Source of the DNA: Hevea brasiliensis
Lineage: Eukaryota > Streptophyta > Magnoliopsida > Malpighiales > Euphorbiaceae
Assembly: GCF_030052815.1 (NCBI RefSeq)
Contig: NW_026614712.1
Coordinates: 1-64,000, forward strand
Direction: 5' to 3'
Length of the DNA stretch: 64,000 bases
Every line of letters starts with the position of its first letter. Within the stretch, counting starts at the first letter, position 1. Positions 1 to 12,011 of the stretch are shown piece after piece. The translations under genes and the position numbers were made by a program. The notes beneath the pieces were generated by a model, which was not told the DNA's origin, ran no database searches, and saw only the letters and a list, made by a program, of their open reading frames with translations.

Positions 1-992
1 TCCAGAGGTTAATATCTTGAAATTAAAATACAAAATTCAAATCAAATTGGATCTTGATTCTTGAGGTTAATAACATGAAATTAAAATGTTGAAAATTAAA
101 ATTAACTTGATTTGAACCTAGAGGTTGATAACAGAAAATTAAAATCAACTTGGATCTTGAATCCACAATCAATAAAAGGAACTTAAAATGCTGAAAAGTA
201 AAATCAACTTGGAGATTGAATCCAGAGGTTAATCACTTTGAAATTAAAATATTGAAAATTAAAATCAACTTGGATCTTTATTCTAGAGGTTAATAACAGG
301 AAATTAAAATGTTGAAAATTAAAATTAACTTGGATAGGAAATTAAAATGTTGAAAATTAAAATTAACTTGGATTTGAACCAAGAGGTTGATAGCAGAAAA
401 TCAAAATCAACTTAGATCTTGAATCCGGAGGTCGATAATAAGAAATCAAAATGCTGAAAATTAAAATCAACTTGGATCTTGAATCCAGCGGCTGATAACT
501 GGAAATTTAAAATCAATTTAGATCTTGAATCCAGAGGTTAATAACAGGAAATTAAAATATTGAAAATTAAAATTAACTTGGATTTGAACTGAGAGGTTGA
601 TAGCAGAAATTTAAAATCAACTTAGATCTTGAATCCGGAGGTCGATAACAGGAAATCAAATTGCTGAAAATTAAAATCAACTTGGATATTGAATCTAGAG
701 GTTAATATCTTGAAATTAAAATACTGCAAATTAAAATCAAATTGGATCTTGATTCTAGAGGTTAATAACAGGAATTTAAAATGTTGAAAATTAAAATTAA
801 CTTGGATTTGAACTGAGAGGTTGATAGCAGAAATTTAAAATCAACTTAGATCTTGAATCCGGAGGTCGTTAAGTGAAATCAAAATGCTGAAAATTAAAAT
901 CAACTTGGATATTGAATCCAGAGGTTAATATCTTGAAATTAAAATCGAAAATTAAAATCAAATTAGATCTTGATTCTTGAGGTTAATAACAG
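1..992 (+). repeat. Mosaic segment duplicated at 17467-18464
   Basis: This leading segment matches 17467-18464 nearly base for base, at an offset of about 17,466-17,472. The match includes a shared one-base loss giving taacttgatttgaacc where other copies have taacttggatttgaacc (near 110 and 17573). It contains L, S and XS units related to the 960-bp repeat but in a different order, with a unit 1 landmark at 548. A few small indels near 30, 180 and 945 separate it from the other copy. Confidence 0.85.
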
Positions 993-2162
993 GAAATTAA
1001 AATGTTGAAAATTAAAATTAACTTGGATTTGAACCTAGAGGTTGATAGCAGAAAATTAAAATCAACTTAGATCTTGAATCCGGAGGTCGATAACAGAAAA
1101 TCAAAATGCTGAAAATTAAAATCAACTTGGATATTGAATCCAGAGGTTAATATCTTGAAATTAAAATACTGAAAATTAAAATCAAGTTGGATCTTGATTC
1201 TAGAGGTTAATAACAGGAAATTAAAATGTTGAAAATTAAAATTAACTTGGATTTGAACCTAGAGGTTGATAGCGTAAAATTAAAATTAACTTGGATCTTG
1301 AATCCAGAGGTCAATAAAAGGAAATTAAAATGCTGAAAATTAAAATCAACTTGGATATTGAATTCGAGGTTAATAACTTTGAAATTAAAATCTTGAAAAT
1401 TAAAATCAACTTGTATCTTCATTCTTGAGATTAATAATAGGAAATTAAATGTTGAAAATTAAAATTAACTTGGATAGGAAATTAAAATGTTGAAAATTAA
1501 AATTAACTTAGATTTGAACCTAGAGGTTGATAGCAGAAAATTAAAATCAACTTGGATCGTGAATCCAGAGGTCGATAACAGGAAATTAAAATACTGAAAA
1601 TTAAAATCAACTTGGATATTGAATCTAGAGGTTAATAGCTTGAAATTAAAATACCAAAATTAAAATCAACTTGGATCTTAATTCTAGAGGTTAATAACTA
1701 GAAATTAAAATACTGAAAATTAAAATCAACTTGGATCTTGAATCTAGAGATTAATAATAGGAAATTAAAATATTGAAAATTAAAATTAACTTGGATCTTG
1801 AACCAAGAGGTTTATAGCAGAAAATTAAAATCAACTTGGTTCTTGAATCCAGAGGTTGATAACAGGTAATCAAAACTCGAAAAATTAAAATCAACTTGGA
1901 ACTTGAATCTAGAGATTGATAACTGGAAATTTATAATCAACTTAGATCTTGAATCCAAATGTTGATAACAGAAAATTAAAAGGCAGAAAATTAAAATCAG
2001 CTTGGATCTTAAATCCACAAGGTTGATAACTGGAAATTAAAATCAACTTGGTTCTTGAAACCAAAGCTTGATAACAGAAAATTAAAATGCTGAAAATTAA
2101 AATCAACTTGGATCTTGAATCCAGCGACTGATAACTGGAAATTTAAAATCAACTTGGATCTT

Positions 2163-3181
2163 GAATTCAGAGGTTAATAACTTTGAAATTAAAATACTGA
2201 AAATTAAAATCAACTTGGATCTTCATTCTTGAGATTAATAATAGGAAATTAAATGTTGAAAATTAAAATTAACTTGGATAGGAAATTAAAATGTTGAAAA
2301 TTAAAATTAACTTAGATTTGAACCTAGAGGTTGATAGCAGAAAATTAAAATCAACTTGGATCTTAAATCCAGAGGTCGATAACAAGAAATTAAAATGCTA
2401 AAAATTAAAATCAACTTGGATATTGAATCCAGAGGTTAATAGCTTCAAATTACTAGAAATTAAAATACTGAAAATTAAAATCAACTTGGATATTGAATCT
2501 AGAGGTTAATAATAGGAAATTAAAATGTTGAAAATTAAAATTAACTTGGATCTTGAACCAAGAGGTTTATAGTAGAAAATTAAAATCAACTTGATTCTCG
2601 AATCCAGAGGTTGATAACAGGTAATCAAAACTCGAAAAATTAAAATCAACTTGGAACATGAATCTAAAGATTGATAACTGGAAATTTAAAATCAACTTAG
2701 ATCTTGAATCCAACGGTTGATAACAGAAAATTAAAAGGCAGAAAATTAAAATCAGCTTGGATCTTAAATCCAGAGGTTGATAACTGGAAATTAAAATCAA
2801 CTTGGTTCTTGAAACAAGAGCTTGATAACAGAAAATTAAATGCTGAAAATTAAAATCAACTTGGATCTTGAATACAACGGCTGATAACTGGAAATTTAAA
2901 ATCAACTTAGATTTTGAATCCAGAGGTTAATAACAGGAAATTAAAATGTTGAAAATTAAAATTAACTTGGATAGGAAATTAAAATGTTGAAAATTAAAAT
3001 TAACTTGGATTTGAACCAAGACTTTGATAGCAGAAAATTAAAATCAACTTAGATCTTGAATCCGGAGGTCGATAATAGGAAATCAAAATGCTGAAAATTA
3101 AAATCAACTTGAATCTTGAATCCAATGGTGATAATGGAAATTTAAAATCAATTTAGATCTTGAATCAGAGGTTAATAACAG
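2163..3181 (+). repeat. 1.02-kb block, copy 1 of 5
   Basis: This block starts at gaattcagaggttaataac and ends at the unit 1 start of the next HOR, 1,019 bp. Its private landmark is agcttcaaattactagaaat near 2451. The other copies are at 6472-7492, 19637-20656, 28739-29760 and 36766-37786, with lengths of 1,019-1,022 bp. It includes S units with the variant ends aaaaggcag and aaactcgaaaaatt, which are typical of the right domain. It may therefore be an old import of right-domain sequence into the left domain (inference). Confidence 0.85.
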
Positions 3182-3866
3182 GAAATTAAAATATTGAAAA
3201 TTAAAATTAACTTGGATTTGAACGAGAGGTTGATAGCAGAAATGTAAAATCAACTTAGATCTTGAATCCGGAGGTCGATAAAAGGAAATCAAAATGCTGA
3301 AAATTAAAATCAACTTGGATATTGAATCCAGAGGTTAATATCTTTAAATTAAAATACTTAAAATTAAAATCAAATTGAATCTTGATTCTAGAGGTTAATA
3401 AGAAAATTAAAATGTTGAAAATTAAAATTAACTTGGATTTGAACCTAGAGGTTGATAGAAAGTTAAAATCAACTTGGATCTTGAATCCAGAGGTCAATAG
3501 AAGCAAATTAAAATGATGAAAATTAAAATCAACTTGGATATTGAATCCAGAGGTTAATAACTTTGAAATTAAAATCAAAAATTAAAATCAACTTGGATAT
3601 TTATTCTAGAGGTTAATAACATGAAATTAAAATGTTGAAAATTAAAATTAACTTTGATAGGAAATTAAAATGTTGAAAATTAAAATTAACTTGGATTTGA
3701 ACCTAGAGTTTGATAATGAAAATTAAAATCAACTTAGATCTTGAATCCGAGGTCGATAACAGAAATCAAAATGTTGAAAATTAAAATCAACTTGGATCTT
3801 GAATCCAATGACTCATAATCGAAATTTAAAATCAATTTACATCTTGAATCCAGAGGTTAATAACAA

Positions 3867-4817
3867 GAAATTAAAATATTGAAAATTAAAATTAACTTGG
3901 ATTTGAACCGAGAGGTTGATAGCGAAATTTAAAATCAACTTAGATCTTGAATCCGAGGTCGATAACAGAAATCAAAATGCTGAAAAATAAAATCAAAATG
4001 GATAATGAATCCAGAGGTTAAAATATTGAAAATAAAATACTGAAAAATCAAATCAAATTGGATCTTGATTCTTGAGGTTAATAACAGAAATTAAAATATT
4101 GAAAATTAAAATTAACTTGGATTTGAACCTAGAGGTTGATAATAAAATAAAATCAACTTGGATCTTGAATCCACAGGTCAATAAAAGGAAATTAAAATGC
4201 TGAAAATTAAAATCAACTTGGATATTGAATCCAGAGGTTAATAACTTTGAAATTAAAATACTGAAAATTAAAATCAACTTGGATCTTTATTCTAGAGGTT
4301 AATAACAGGAAATTAAAATGTTGAAAATTAAAATTAACTTGGATAGGAAATTAAAATGTTGAAAATTGAAATTAACTTGGATTTGAACCTAGAGGTTGAT
4401 AGCAGAAAATTAAAATAAACTTAGATCTTGAATCCGAGGTCGATAACAGAAATCAAAATGCTGAAAATTAAAATCAACTTGGATATTGAATCCAGAGGTT
4501 AATAACTTTGAAATTTAAATACTGAAAATTAAAATAAACTTGGATCTTTATTCTAGAGGTTAATAACAGAAAATTAAAATGTTGAAAATTAAAATTAACT
4601 TGGATAGGAAATTAAAATGTTGAAAATTAAAATTAACTTGGATTTGAACCTAGAGTTTGATAACAGAAAATTAAAATCAACTTAGATCTTGAATCCGGAG
4701 GTCGATAACAGGAAATCAAAATGTTGAAAATTAAAATCAACTTGGATCTTGAATCCAGCGGCTCATAACCGGAAATTTAAAATCAATTTAGATCTTGAAT
4801 CCAGAGGTTAATAACAA
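3867..4817 (+). repeat. 960-type HOR, one copy (951 bp)
   Basis: This is a full 18-unit higher-order repeat from the unit 1 landmark at 3867 to the next at 4818. It is 9 bp shorter than the type copy because of small losses, such as cagaaat for caggaaat and tgatagcgaaat for tgatagcagaaat. These cluster in its left half, between about 3.9 and 4.45 kb. Confidence 0.85.
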
Positions 4818-6471
4818 GAAATTAAAATATTGAAAATTAAAATTAACTTGGATTTGAACTGAGAGGTTGATAGCAGAAATTTAAAATCAACTTAGATCTT
4901 GAATCCGGAGGTCGATAACAGGAAATCAAAATGCTGAAAATTAAAATCAACTTGGATATTGAATCCAGAGGTTAATATCTTGAAATTAAAATACTGAAAA
5001 TTCAAATCAAATTGGATCTTGATTCTTGAGGTTAATAACAGGAAATTATAATATTGAAAATTAAAATTAACTTGGATTTGAACCTAGAGGTTGATAACAG
5101 AAAAATAAAATCAACTTGGATCTTGAATCCACAGGTCAATAAAAGGAAATTAAAATGCTGAAAATTAAAATCAACTTGGATATTGAATCCAGAGGTTAAT
5201 AACTTTGAAATTAAAATACTGAAAATTAAAATCAACTTGGATCTTTATTCTAGAGGTTAATAACAGGAAATTAAAATGTTGAAAATTAAAATTAACTTGG
5301 ATAGGAAATTAAAATGTTGAAAATTAAAATTAACTTGGATTTGAACCTAGAGGTTGATAGCAGAAAATTAAAATCAACTTAGATCTTGAATCCGGAGGTC
5401 GATAACAGAAAATCAAAATGCTGAAAATTAAAATCAACTTGGATATTGAATCCAGAGGTTAATATCTTGAAATTAAAATACTGAAAATTAAAATCAAGTT
5501 GGATCTTGATTCTAGAGGTTAATAACAGGAAATTAAAATGTTGAAAATTAAAATTAACTTGGATTTGAACCTAGAGGTTGATAGCAGAAAATTAAAATTA
5601 ACTTGGATCTTGAATCCAGAGGTCAATAAAAGGAAATTAAAATGCTGAAAATTAAAATCAACTTGGATATTGAATTCAGAGGTTAATAACTTTGAAATTA
5701 AAATACTGAAAATTAAAATCAACTTGGATCTTCATTCTTGAGATTAATAATAGGAAATTAAATGTTGAAAATTAAAATTAACTTGGATAGGAAATTAAAA
5801 TGTTGAAAATTAAAATTAACTTAGATTTGAACCTAGAGGTTGATAGCAGAAAATTAAAATCAACTTGGATCGTGAATCCAGAGGTCGATAACAGAAATTA
5901 AAATACGAAAATTAAAATCAACTTGGATATTGAATCTAGAGGTTAATAGCTTGAAATTAAAATACTGAAAATTAAAATCAACTTGGATCTTAATTCTAGA
6001 GGTTAATAACTAGAAATTAAAATACTGAAAATTAAAATCAACTTGGATCTTGAATCTAGAGATTAATAATAGGAAATTAAAATATTGAAAATTAAAATTA
6101 ACTTGGATCTTGAACCAAGAGGTTTATAGCAAAAATTAAAATCAACTTGGTTCTTGAATCCAGAGGTTGATAACAGGTAATCAAAACTCGAAAAATTAAA
6201 ATCAACTTGGAACTTGAATCTCGAGATGGATAACTGGAAATTTATAAGCAACTTAGAGCTTGAATCCAAATGTTGATAATGAAAATTAAAAGGCGTAAAA
6301 TTAAAATCACTTGGATCTTAAATCCACAAGGTTGATAATCGAAATTAAAATCAACTTGGTTCTTGAAACCAAAGCTTGATATGAGAAAATTAAAATGCTG
6401 AAAATTAAAATCAACTTGGATCTTGAATCCAAATGATCGATAATCGGAAATTTAAAATCAACTTGGATCTT

Positions 6472-7492
6472 GAATTCAGAGGTTAATAACTTTGAAATTA
6501 AAATACTGAAAATTAAAATCAACTTGGATCTTCATTCTTGAGATTAATAATAGGAAATTAAATGTTGAAAATTAAAATTAACTTGGATAGGAAATTAAAA
6601 TGTTGAAAATTAAAATTAACTTAGATTTGAACCTAGAGGTTGATAGCAGAAAATTAAAATCAACTTGGATCTTAAATCCAGAGGTCGATAACAAGAAATT
6701 AAAATGCTAAAAATTAAAATCAACTTGGATATTGAATCCAGAGGTTAATAGCTTCAAATTACTAGAAATTAAAATACTGAAAATTAAAATCAACTTGGAT
6801 ATTGAATCTAGAGGTTAATAATAGGAAATTAAAATGTTGAAAATTAAAATTAACTTGGATCTTGAACCAAGAGGTTTATAGTAGAAAATTAAAATCAACT
6901 TGATTCTCGAATCCAGAGGTTGATAACAGGTAATCAAAACTCGAAAAATTAAAATCAACTTGGAACATGAATCTAAAGATTGATAACTGGAAATTTAAAA
7001 TCAACTTAGATCTTGAATCCAACGGTTGACAACAGAAAATTAAAAGGCAGAAAATTAAAATCAGCTTGGATCTTAAATCCAGAGGTTGATAATCGAAAAT
7101 AAAACCAACTTGGTTCTTGAAACAAGAGCTTGATAACAGAAAATTAAATGCTGAAAATTAAAATCAACTTGGATCTTGAATACAACGGCTGATAACTGGA
7201 AATTTAAAATCAACTTAGATTTTGAATCCAGAGGTTAATAACAGGAAATTAAAATGTTGAAAATTAAAATTAACTTGGATAGGAAATTAAAATGTTGAAA
7301 ATTAAAATTAACTTGGATTTGAACCAAGACTTTGATAGCAGAAAATTAAAATCAACTTAGATCTTGAATCCGGAGGTCGATAATAGGAAATCAAAATGCT
7401 GAAAATTAAAATCAACTTGAATCTTGAATCCAGCGGCTGATAACTGGAAATTTAAAATCAATTTAGATCTTGAATCCAGAGGTTAATAACAG
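6472..7492 (+). repeat. 1.02-kb block, copy 2 of 5
   Basis: This block is 1,021 bp long and has the private landmark agcttcaaattactagaaat near 6750. It matches 2163-3181 unit for unit. One base difference (ttgacaacag at 7026) and one indel cluster near 7092 separate it from the other copies. Confidence 0.85.
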
Positions 7493-8189
7493 GAAATTAA
7501 AATATTGAAAATTAAAATTAACTTGGATTTGAACTGAGAGGTTGATAGCAGAAATTTAAAATCAACTTAGATCTTGAATCCGGAGGTCGATAACAGGAAA
7601 TCAAAATGCTGAAAATTAAAATCAACTTGGATATTGAATCCAGAGGTTAATATCTTGAAATTAAAATACTGAAAATTAAAATCAAATTGAATCTTGATTC
7701 TAGAGGTTAATAACAGAAAATTAAAATGTTGAAAATTAAAATTAACTTGGATTTGAACCTAGAGGTTGATAACAGAAAGTTAAAATCAACTTGGATCTTG
7801 AATCCAGAGGTCAATAGAAGCAAATTAAAATGATGAAAATTAAAATCAACTTGGATATTGAATCCAGAGGTTAATAACTTTGAAATTAAAATACTGAAAA
7901 TTAAAATCAACTTGGATCTTTATTCTAGAGGTTAATAACAGGAAATTAAAATGTTGAAAATTAAAATTAACTTGGATAGGAAATTAAAATGTTGAAAATT
8001 AAAATTAACTTGGATTTGAACCTAGAGTTTGATAACAGAAAATTAAAATCAACTTAGATCTTGAATCCGGAGGTCGATAACAGGAAATCAAAATGTTGAA
8101 AATTAAAATCAACTTGGATCTTGAATCCAGCGGCTCATAACTGGAAATTTAAAATCAATTTACATCTTGAATCAAGAGTTTAATAACAA
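7493..8189 (+). repeat. 697-type shortened HOR
   Basis: This block is 697 bp between unit 1 landmarks. It has HOR units 1-9 and 15-18 but lacks units 10-14, which total 263 bp in the type copy. A single XS unit passes straight into unit 15, whose landmark is cctagagtttgataac. Private alleles are agaaagttaaaatc in unit 6 and caaattaaaatgatg in unit 7. Confidence 0.88.
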
Positions 8190-9143
8190 TAAATTAAAAT
8201 ATTTAAAATTAAAATTAACTTGGATTTGAACTGAGAGGTTGATAGCATAAATTTAAAATCAACTTATATCTAGAATACGGAGTTCTTTAAAAGTAAATCA
8301 AAATTATTAAAATTAAAATAAAGTTTGATATTGAATCCAGAGGTAAATATCTAGAAATTAATATACAAAATTCAAATCAAATTGGATCTTGATTCTTGAG
8401 GTTAATAACAGAAATTAAAATATTGAAAATTAAAATTAACTTGGATTTGAACCTAGAGGTTGATAATGAAAAATAAAATCAACTTGGATCTTGAATCCAC
8501 GAGTCAATAAAAGGAAATTAAAATGCTGAAAATTAAAATCAACTTGGATATTGAATCCAGAGGTTAATAACTTTGAAATTAAAATACTGAAAATTAAAAT
8601 CAACTTGGATCTTTATTCTAGAGGTTAATAACAGGAAATTAAAATGTTGAAAATTAAAATTAACTTGGATAGGAAATTAAAATGTTGAAAATTGAAATTA
8701 ACTTGGATTTGAACCTAGAGGTTGATAGCAGAAAATTAAAATAAACTTAGATCTTGAATCCGGAGGTCGATAACAGGAAATCAAAATGCTGAAAATTAAA
8801 ATCAACTTGGATATTGAATCCAGAGGTTAATAACTTTGAAATTTAAATACTGAAAATTAAAATAAACTTGGATCTTTATTCTAGAGGTTAATAATGAAAA
8901 TTAAAATGTTGAAAATTAAAATTAACTTGGATAGGAAATTAAAATGTTGAAAATTAAAATTAACTTGGATTTGAACCTAGAGTTTGATAATGAAAAATTA
9001 AAATCAACTTAGATCTTGAATCTGAGGTCGATAACAGGAAATCAAAATGTTGAAAATTAAAATCAACTTGGATCTTGAATCCAGCGGCTCATAACCGGAA
9101 ATTTAAAATCAATTTAGATCTTGAATCCAGAGGTTAATAACAA

Positions 9144-10103
9144 GAAATTAAAATATTGAAAATTAAAATTAACTTGGATTTGAACTGAGAGGTTGATAGC
9201 AGAAATTTAAAATCAACTTAGATCTTGAATCCGGAGGTCGATAACAGGAAATCAAAATGCTGAAAATTAAAATCAACTTGGATATTGAATCCAGAGGTTA
9301 ATATCTTGAAATTAAAATACTGAAAATTCAAATCAAATTGGATCTTGATTCTTGAGGTTAATAACAGGAAATTAAAATATTGAAAATTAAAATTAACTTG
9401 GATTTGAACCTAGAGGTTGATAACAGAAAAATAAAATCAACTTGGATCTTGAATCCACAGGTCAATAAAAGGAAATTAAAATGCTGAAAATTAAAATCAA
9501 CTTGGATATTGAATCCAGAGGTTAATAACTTTGAAATTAAAATACTGAAAATTAAAATCAACTTGGATCTTTATTCTAGAGGTTAATAACAGGAAATTAA
9601 AATGTTGAAAATTAAAATTAACTTGGATAGGAAATTAAAATGTTGAAAATTGAAATTAACTTGGATTTGAACCTAGAGGTTGATAGCAGAAAATTAAAAT
9701 AAACTTAGATCTTGAATCCGGAGGTCGATAACAGGAAATCAAAATGCTGAAAATTAAAATCAACTTGGATATTGAATCCAGAGGTTAATAACTTTGAAAT
9801 TTAAATACTGAAAATTAAAATAAACTTGGATCTTTATTCTAGAGGTTAATAACAGAAAATTAAAATGTTGAAAATTAAAATTAACTTGGATAGGAAATTA
9901 AAATGTTGAAAATTAAAATTAACTTGGATTTGAACCTAGAGTTTGATAACAGAAAATTAAAATCAACTTAGATCTTGAATCCGGAGGTCGATAACAGGAA
10001 ATCAAAATGTTGAAAATTAAAATCAACTTGGATCTTGAATCCAGCGGCTCATAACCGGAAATTTAAAATCAATTTAGATCTTGAATCCAGAGGTTAATAA
10101 CAA
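9144..10103 (+). repeat. Type copy of the 960-bp, 18-unit HOR
   Basis: I parsed this copy by hand into 18 units of 59, 46, 60, 60, 59, 45, 61, 60, 38, 58, 46, 61, 59, 39, 58, 46, 60 and 46 bp. The pattern is L S L L L S L L XS L S L L XS L S L S. Useful unit landmarks are tttgaactgagagg (1), aaattcaaatcaaattgg (4), aaaaataaaatc (6), aaattgaaattaac (10), gaaatttaaatactg (13), cctagagtttgataac (15) and agcggctcataaccgg (17). Shortened HORs elsewhere can be read as this order with unit runs missing. Confidence 0.92.
9593..9630 (+). repeat. Type extra-short monomer (XS unit, 38 bp)
   Basis: This unit keeps the A-rich half and then stops at acttggatag, passing directly into the next gaaattaaaatg. 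About 20-22 bp of the usual right half are missing. It occurs twice per 960-bp repeat (as units 9 and 14) in the left domain. In the right domain I find it only at about 48.39, 48.88, 53.66 and 54.15 kb, inside two fragments that resemble the left domain. That makes it a good tag for left-domain sequence. Confidence 0.9.
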
Positions 10104-12011
10104 GAAATTAAAATATTGAAAATTAAAATTAACTTGGATTTGAACTGAGAGGTTGATAGCAGAAATTTAAAATCAACTTAGATCTTGAATCCGGAGGTCG
10201 ATAACAGGAAATCAAAATGCTGAAAATTAAAATCAACTTGGATATTGAATCCAGAGGTTAATATCTTGAAATTAAAATCTGAAAATTCAAATCAAATTGG
10301 ATCTTGATTCTTGAGGTTAATAACAGGAAATTATAATATTGAAAATTAAAATTAACTTGGATTTGAACCTAGAGGTTGATAACAGAAAAATAAAATCAAC
10401 TTGGATCTTGAATCCACAGGTCAATAAAAGGAAATTAAAATGCTGAAAATTAAAATCAACTTGGATATTGAATAACGAGGTTAATAACTTTGAAATTAAA
10501 ATACTGAAAATTAAAATCAACTTGGATCTTTATTCTAGAGGTTAATAACAGGAAATTAAAATGTTGAAAATTAAAATTAACTTGGATAGGAAATTAAAAT
10601 GTTGAAAATTGAAATTAACTTGGATTTGAACCTAGAGGTTGATAGCAGAAAATTAAAATAAACTTAGATCTTGAATCCGGAGGTCGATAACAGGAAATCA
10701 AAATGCTGAAAATTAAAATCAACTTGGATATTGAATCCAGAGGTTAATAACTTTGAAATTTAAATACGAAAATTAAAATAAACTTGGATCTTTATTCTAG
10801 AGGTTAATAACAGAAAATTAAAATGTTGAAAATTAAAATTAACTTGGATAGGAAATTAAAATGTTGAAAATTAAAATTAACTTGGATTTGAACCTAGAGT
10901 TTGATAACAGAAAATTAAAATCAACTTAGATCTTGAATCCGGAGGTCAATAACAGGAAATCAAAATGTTGAAAATTAAAATCAACTTGGATCTTGAATCC
11001 AAATGCTCATAACCTAAATTTAAAATCAATTTAGATCTTGAATCCAGAGGTTAATAACAAGAAATTAAAATATTGAAAATTAAAATTAACTTGGATTTGA
11101 ACCGAGAGGTTGATAGCGAAATTTAAAATCAACTTAGATCTTGAATCTGAGGTCGATAACAGAAATCAAAATGCTGAAAATTAAAATCAACTTGGATATT
11201 GAATCCAGAGGTTAATATCTTGAAATTAAAATACTGAAAATTCAAATCAAATTGGATCTTGATTCTTGAGGTTAATAACAGAAATTATAATATTGAAAAT
11301 TAAAATTAACTTGGATTTGAACCTAGAGGTTGATAATGAAAAATAAAATCAACTTGGATCTTGAATCCACAGTCAATAAAAGGAAATTAAAATGCTGAAA
11401 ATTAAAATCAACTTGGATATTGAATCCAGAGGTTAATAACTTTGAAATTAAAATACAAAATTAAAATCAACTTGGATCTTTATTCTAGAGGTTAATAACA
11501 GAAATTAAAATGTTGAAAATTAAAATTAACTTGGATAGGAAATTAAAATGTTGAAAATTGAAATTAACTTGGATTTGAACCTAGAGGTTGATAGCAGAAA
11601 ATTAAAATAAACTTAGATCTTGAATCCGGAGGTCGATAACAGGAAATCAAAATGCTGAAAATTAAAATCAACTTGGATATTGAATCCAGAGGTTAATAAC
11701 TTTGAAATTTAAATACTGAAAATTAAAATAAACTTGGATCTTTATTCTAGAGGTTAATAACAGAAAATTAAAATGTTGAAAATTAAAATTAACTTGGATA
11801 GGAAATTAAAATGTTGAAAATTAAAATTAACTTGGATTTGAACCTAGAGTTTGATAACAGAAAATTAAAATCAACTTAGATCTTGAATCCGGAGGTCGAT
11901 AACAGGAAATCAAAATGTTGAAAATTAAAATCAACTTGGATCTTGAATCCAGCGGCTCATAACCGGAAATTTAAAATCAATTTAGATCTTGAATCCAGAG
12001 GTTAATAACAA

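Larger units (their letters stand above)
993..5304 (+). repeat. 4.31-kb super-repeat, copy 1
   Basis: This copy runs from a gaaattaaaatgttg unit start at 993 to the equivalent start at 5305, 4,312 bp. Internal landmarks at 1207, 2163, 3182, 3867 and 4818 recur in copy 2 at 5519, 6472, 7493, 8190 and 9144, and in copy 3 at the matching positions. It holds one 1.02-kb block (2163-3181), one shortened HOR (3182-3866) and one full HOR (3867-4817). The part from about 3.1 to 4.15 kb is rich in small indels compared with the other copies. Confidence 0.85.
5305..9630 (+). repeat. 4.31-kb super-repeat, copy 2
   Basis: This copy follows copy 1 directly as a tandem duplicate. The offset from copy 1 is 4,312 bp at its start and drifts to 4,326 bp by the end through small indels. 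It contains a 1.02-kb block at 6472-7492, a shortened HOR at 7493-8189 and a full HOR from 8190. Between about 8.16 and 8.35 kb it shows scattered A/T substitutions (for example caataaattaaaatattta at 8187-8206) that other copies lack. Confidence 0.85.
8190..12011 (+). repeat. 960-type HOR, four tandem copies
   Basis: Unit 1 landmarks at 8190, 9144, 10104, 11061 and 12012 give copy lengths of 954, 960, 957 and 951 bp. The second and third copies are nearly identical. The first starts in degraded sequence, and the fourth carries a cluster of small losses between about 10.98 and 11.51 kb. This is the longest run of complete HORs in the window. Confidence 0.92.

Noticed and set aside
1207..1422. 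Dozens of recurring 67-codon minus-strand frames at 960-bp spacing
   Set aside because: They cover HOR units 5-8 in each copy and are simply the stretch between two frame-shifting units. Recurrence reflects the HOR, not a gene family.
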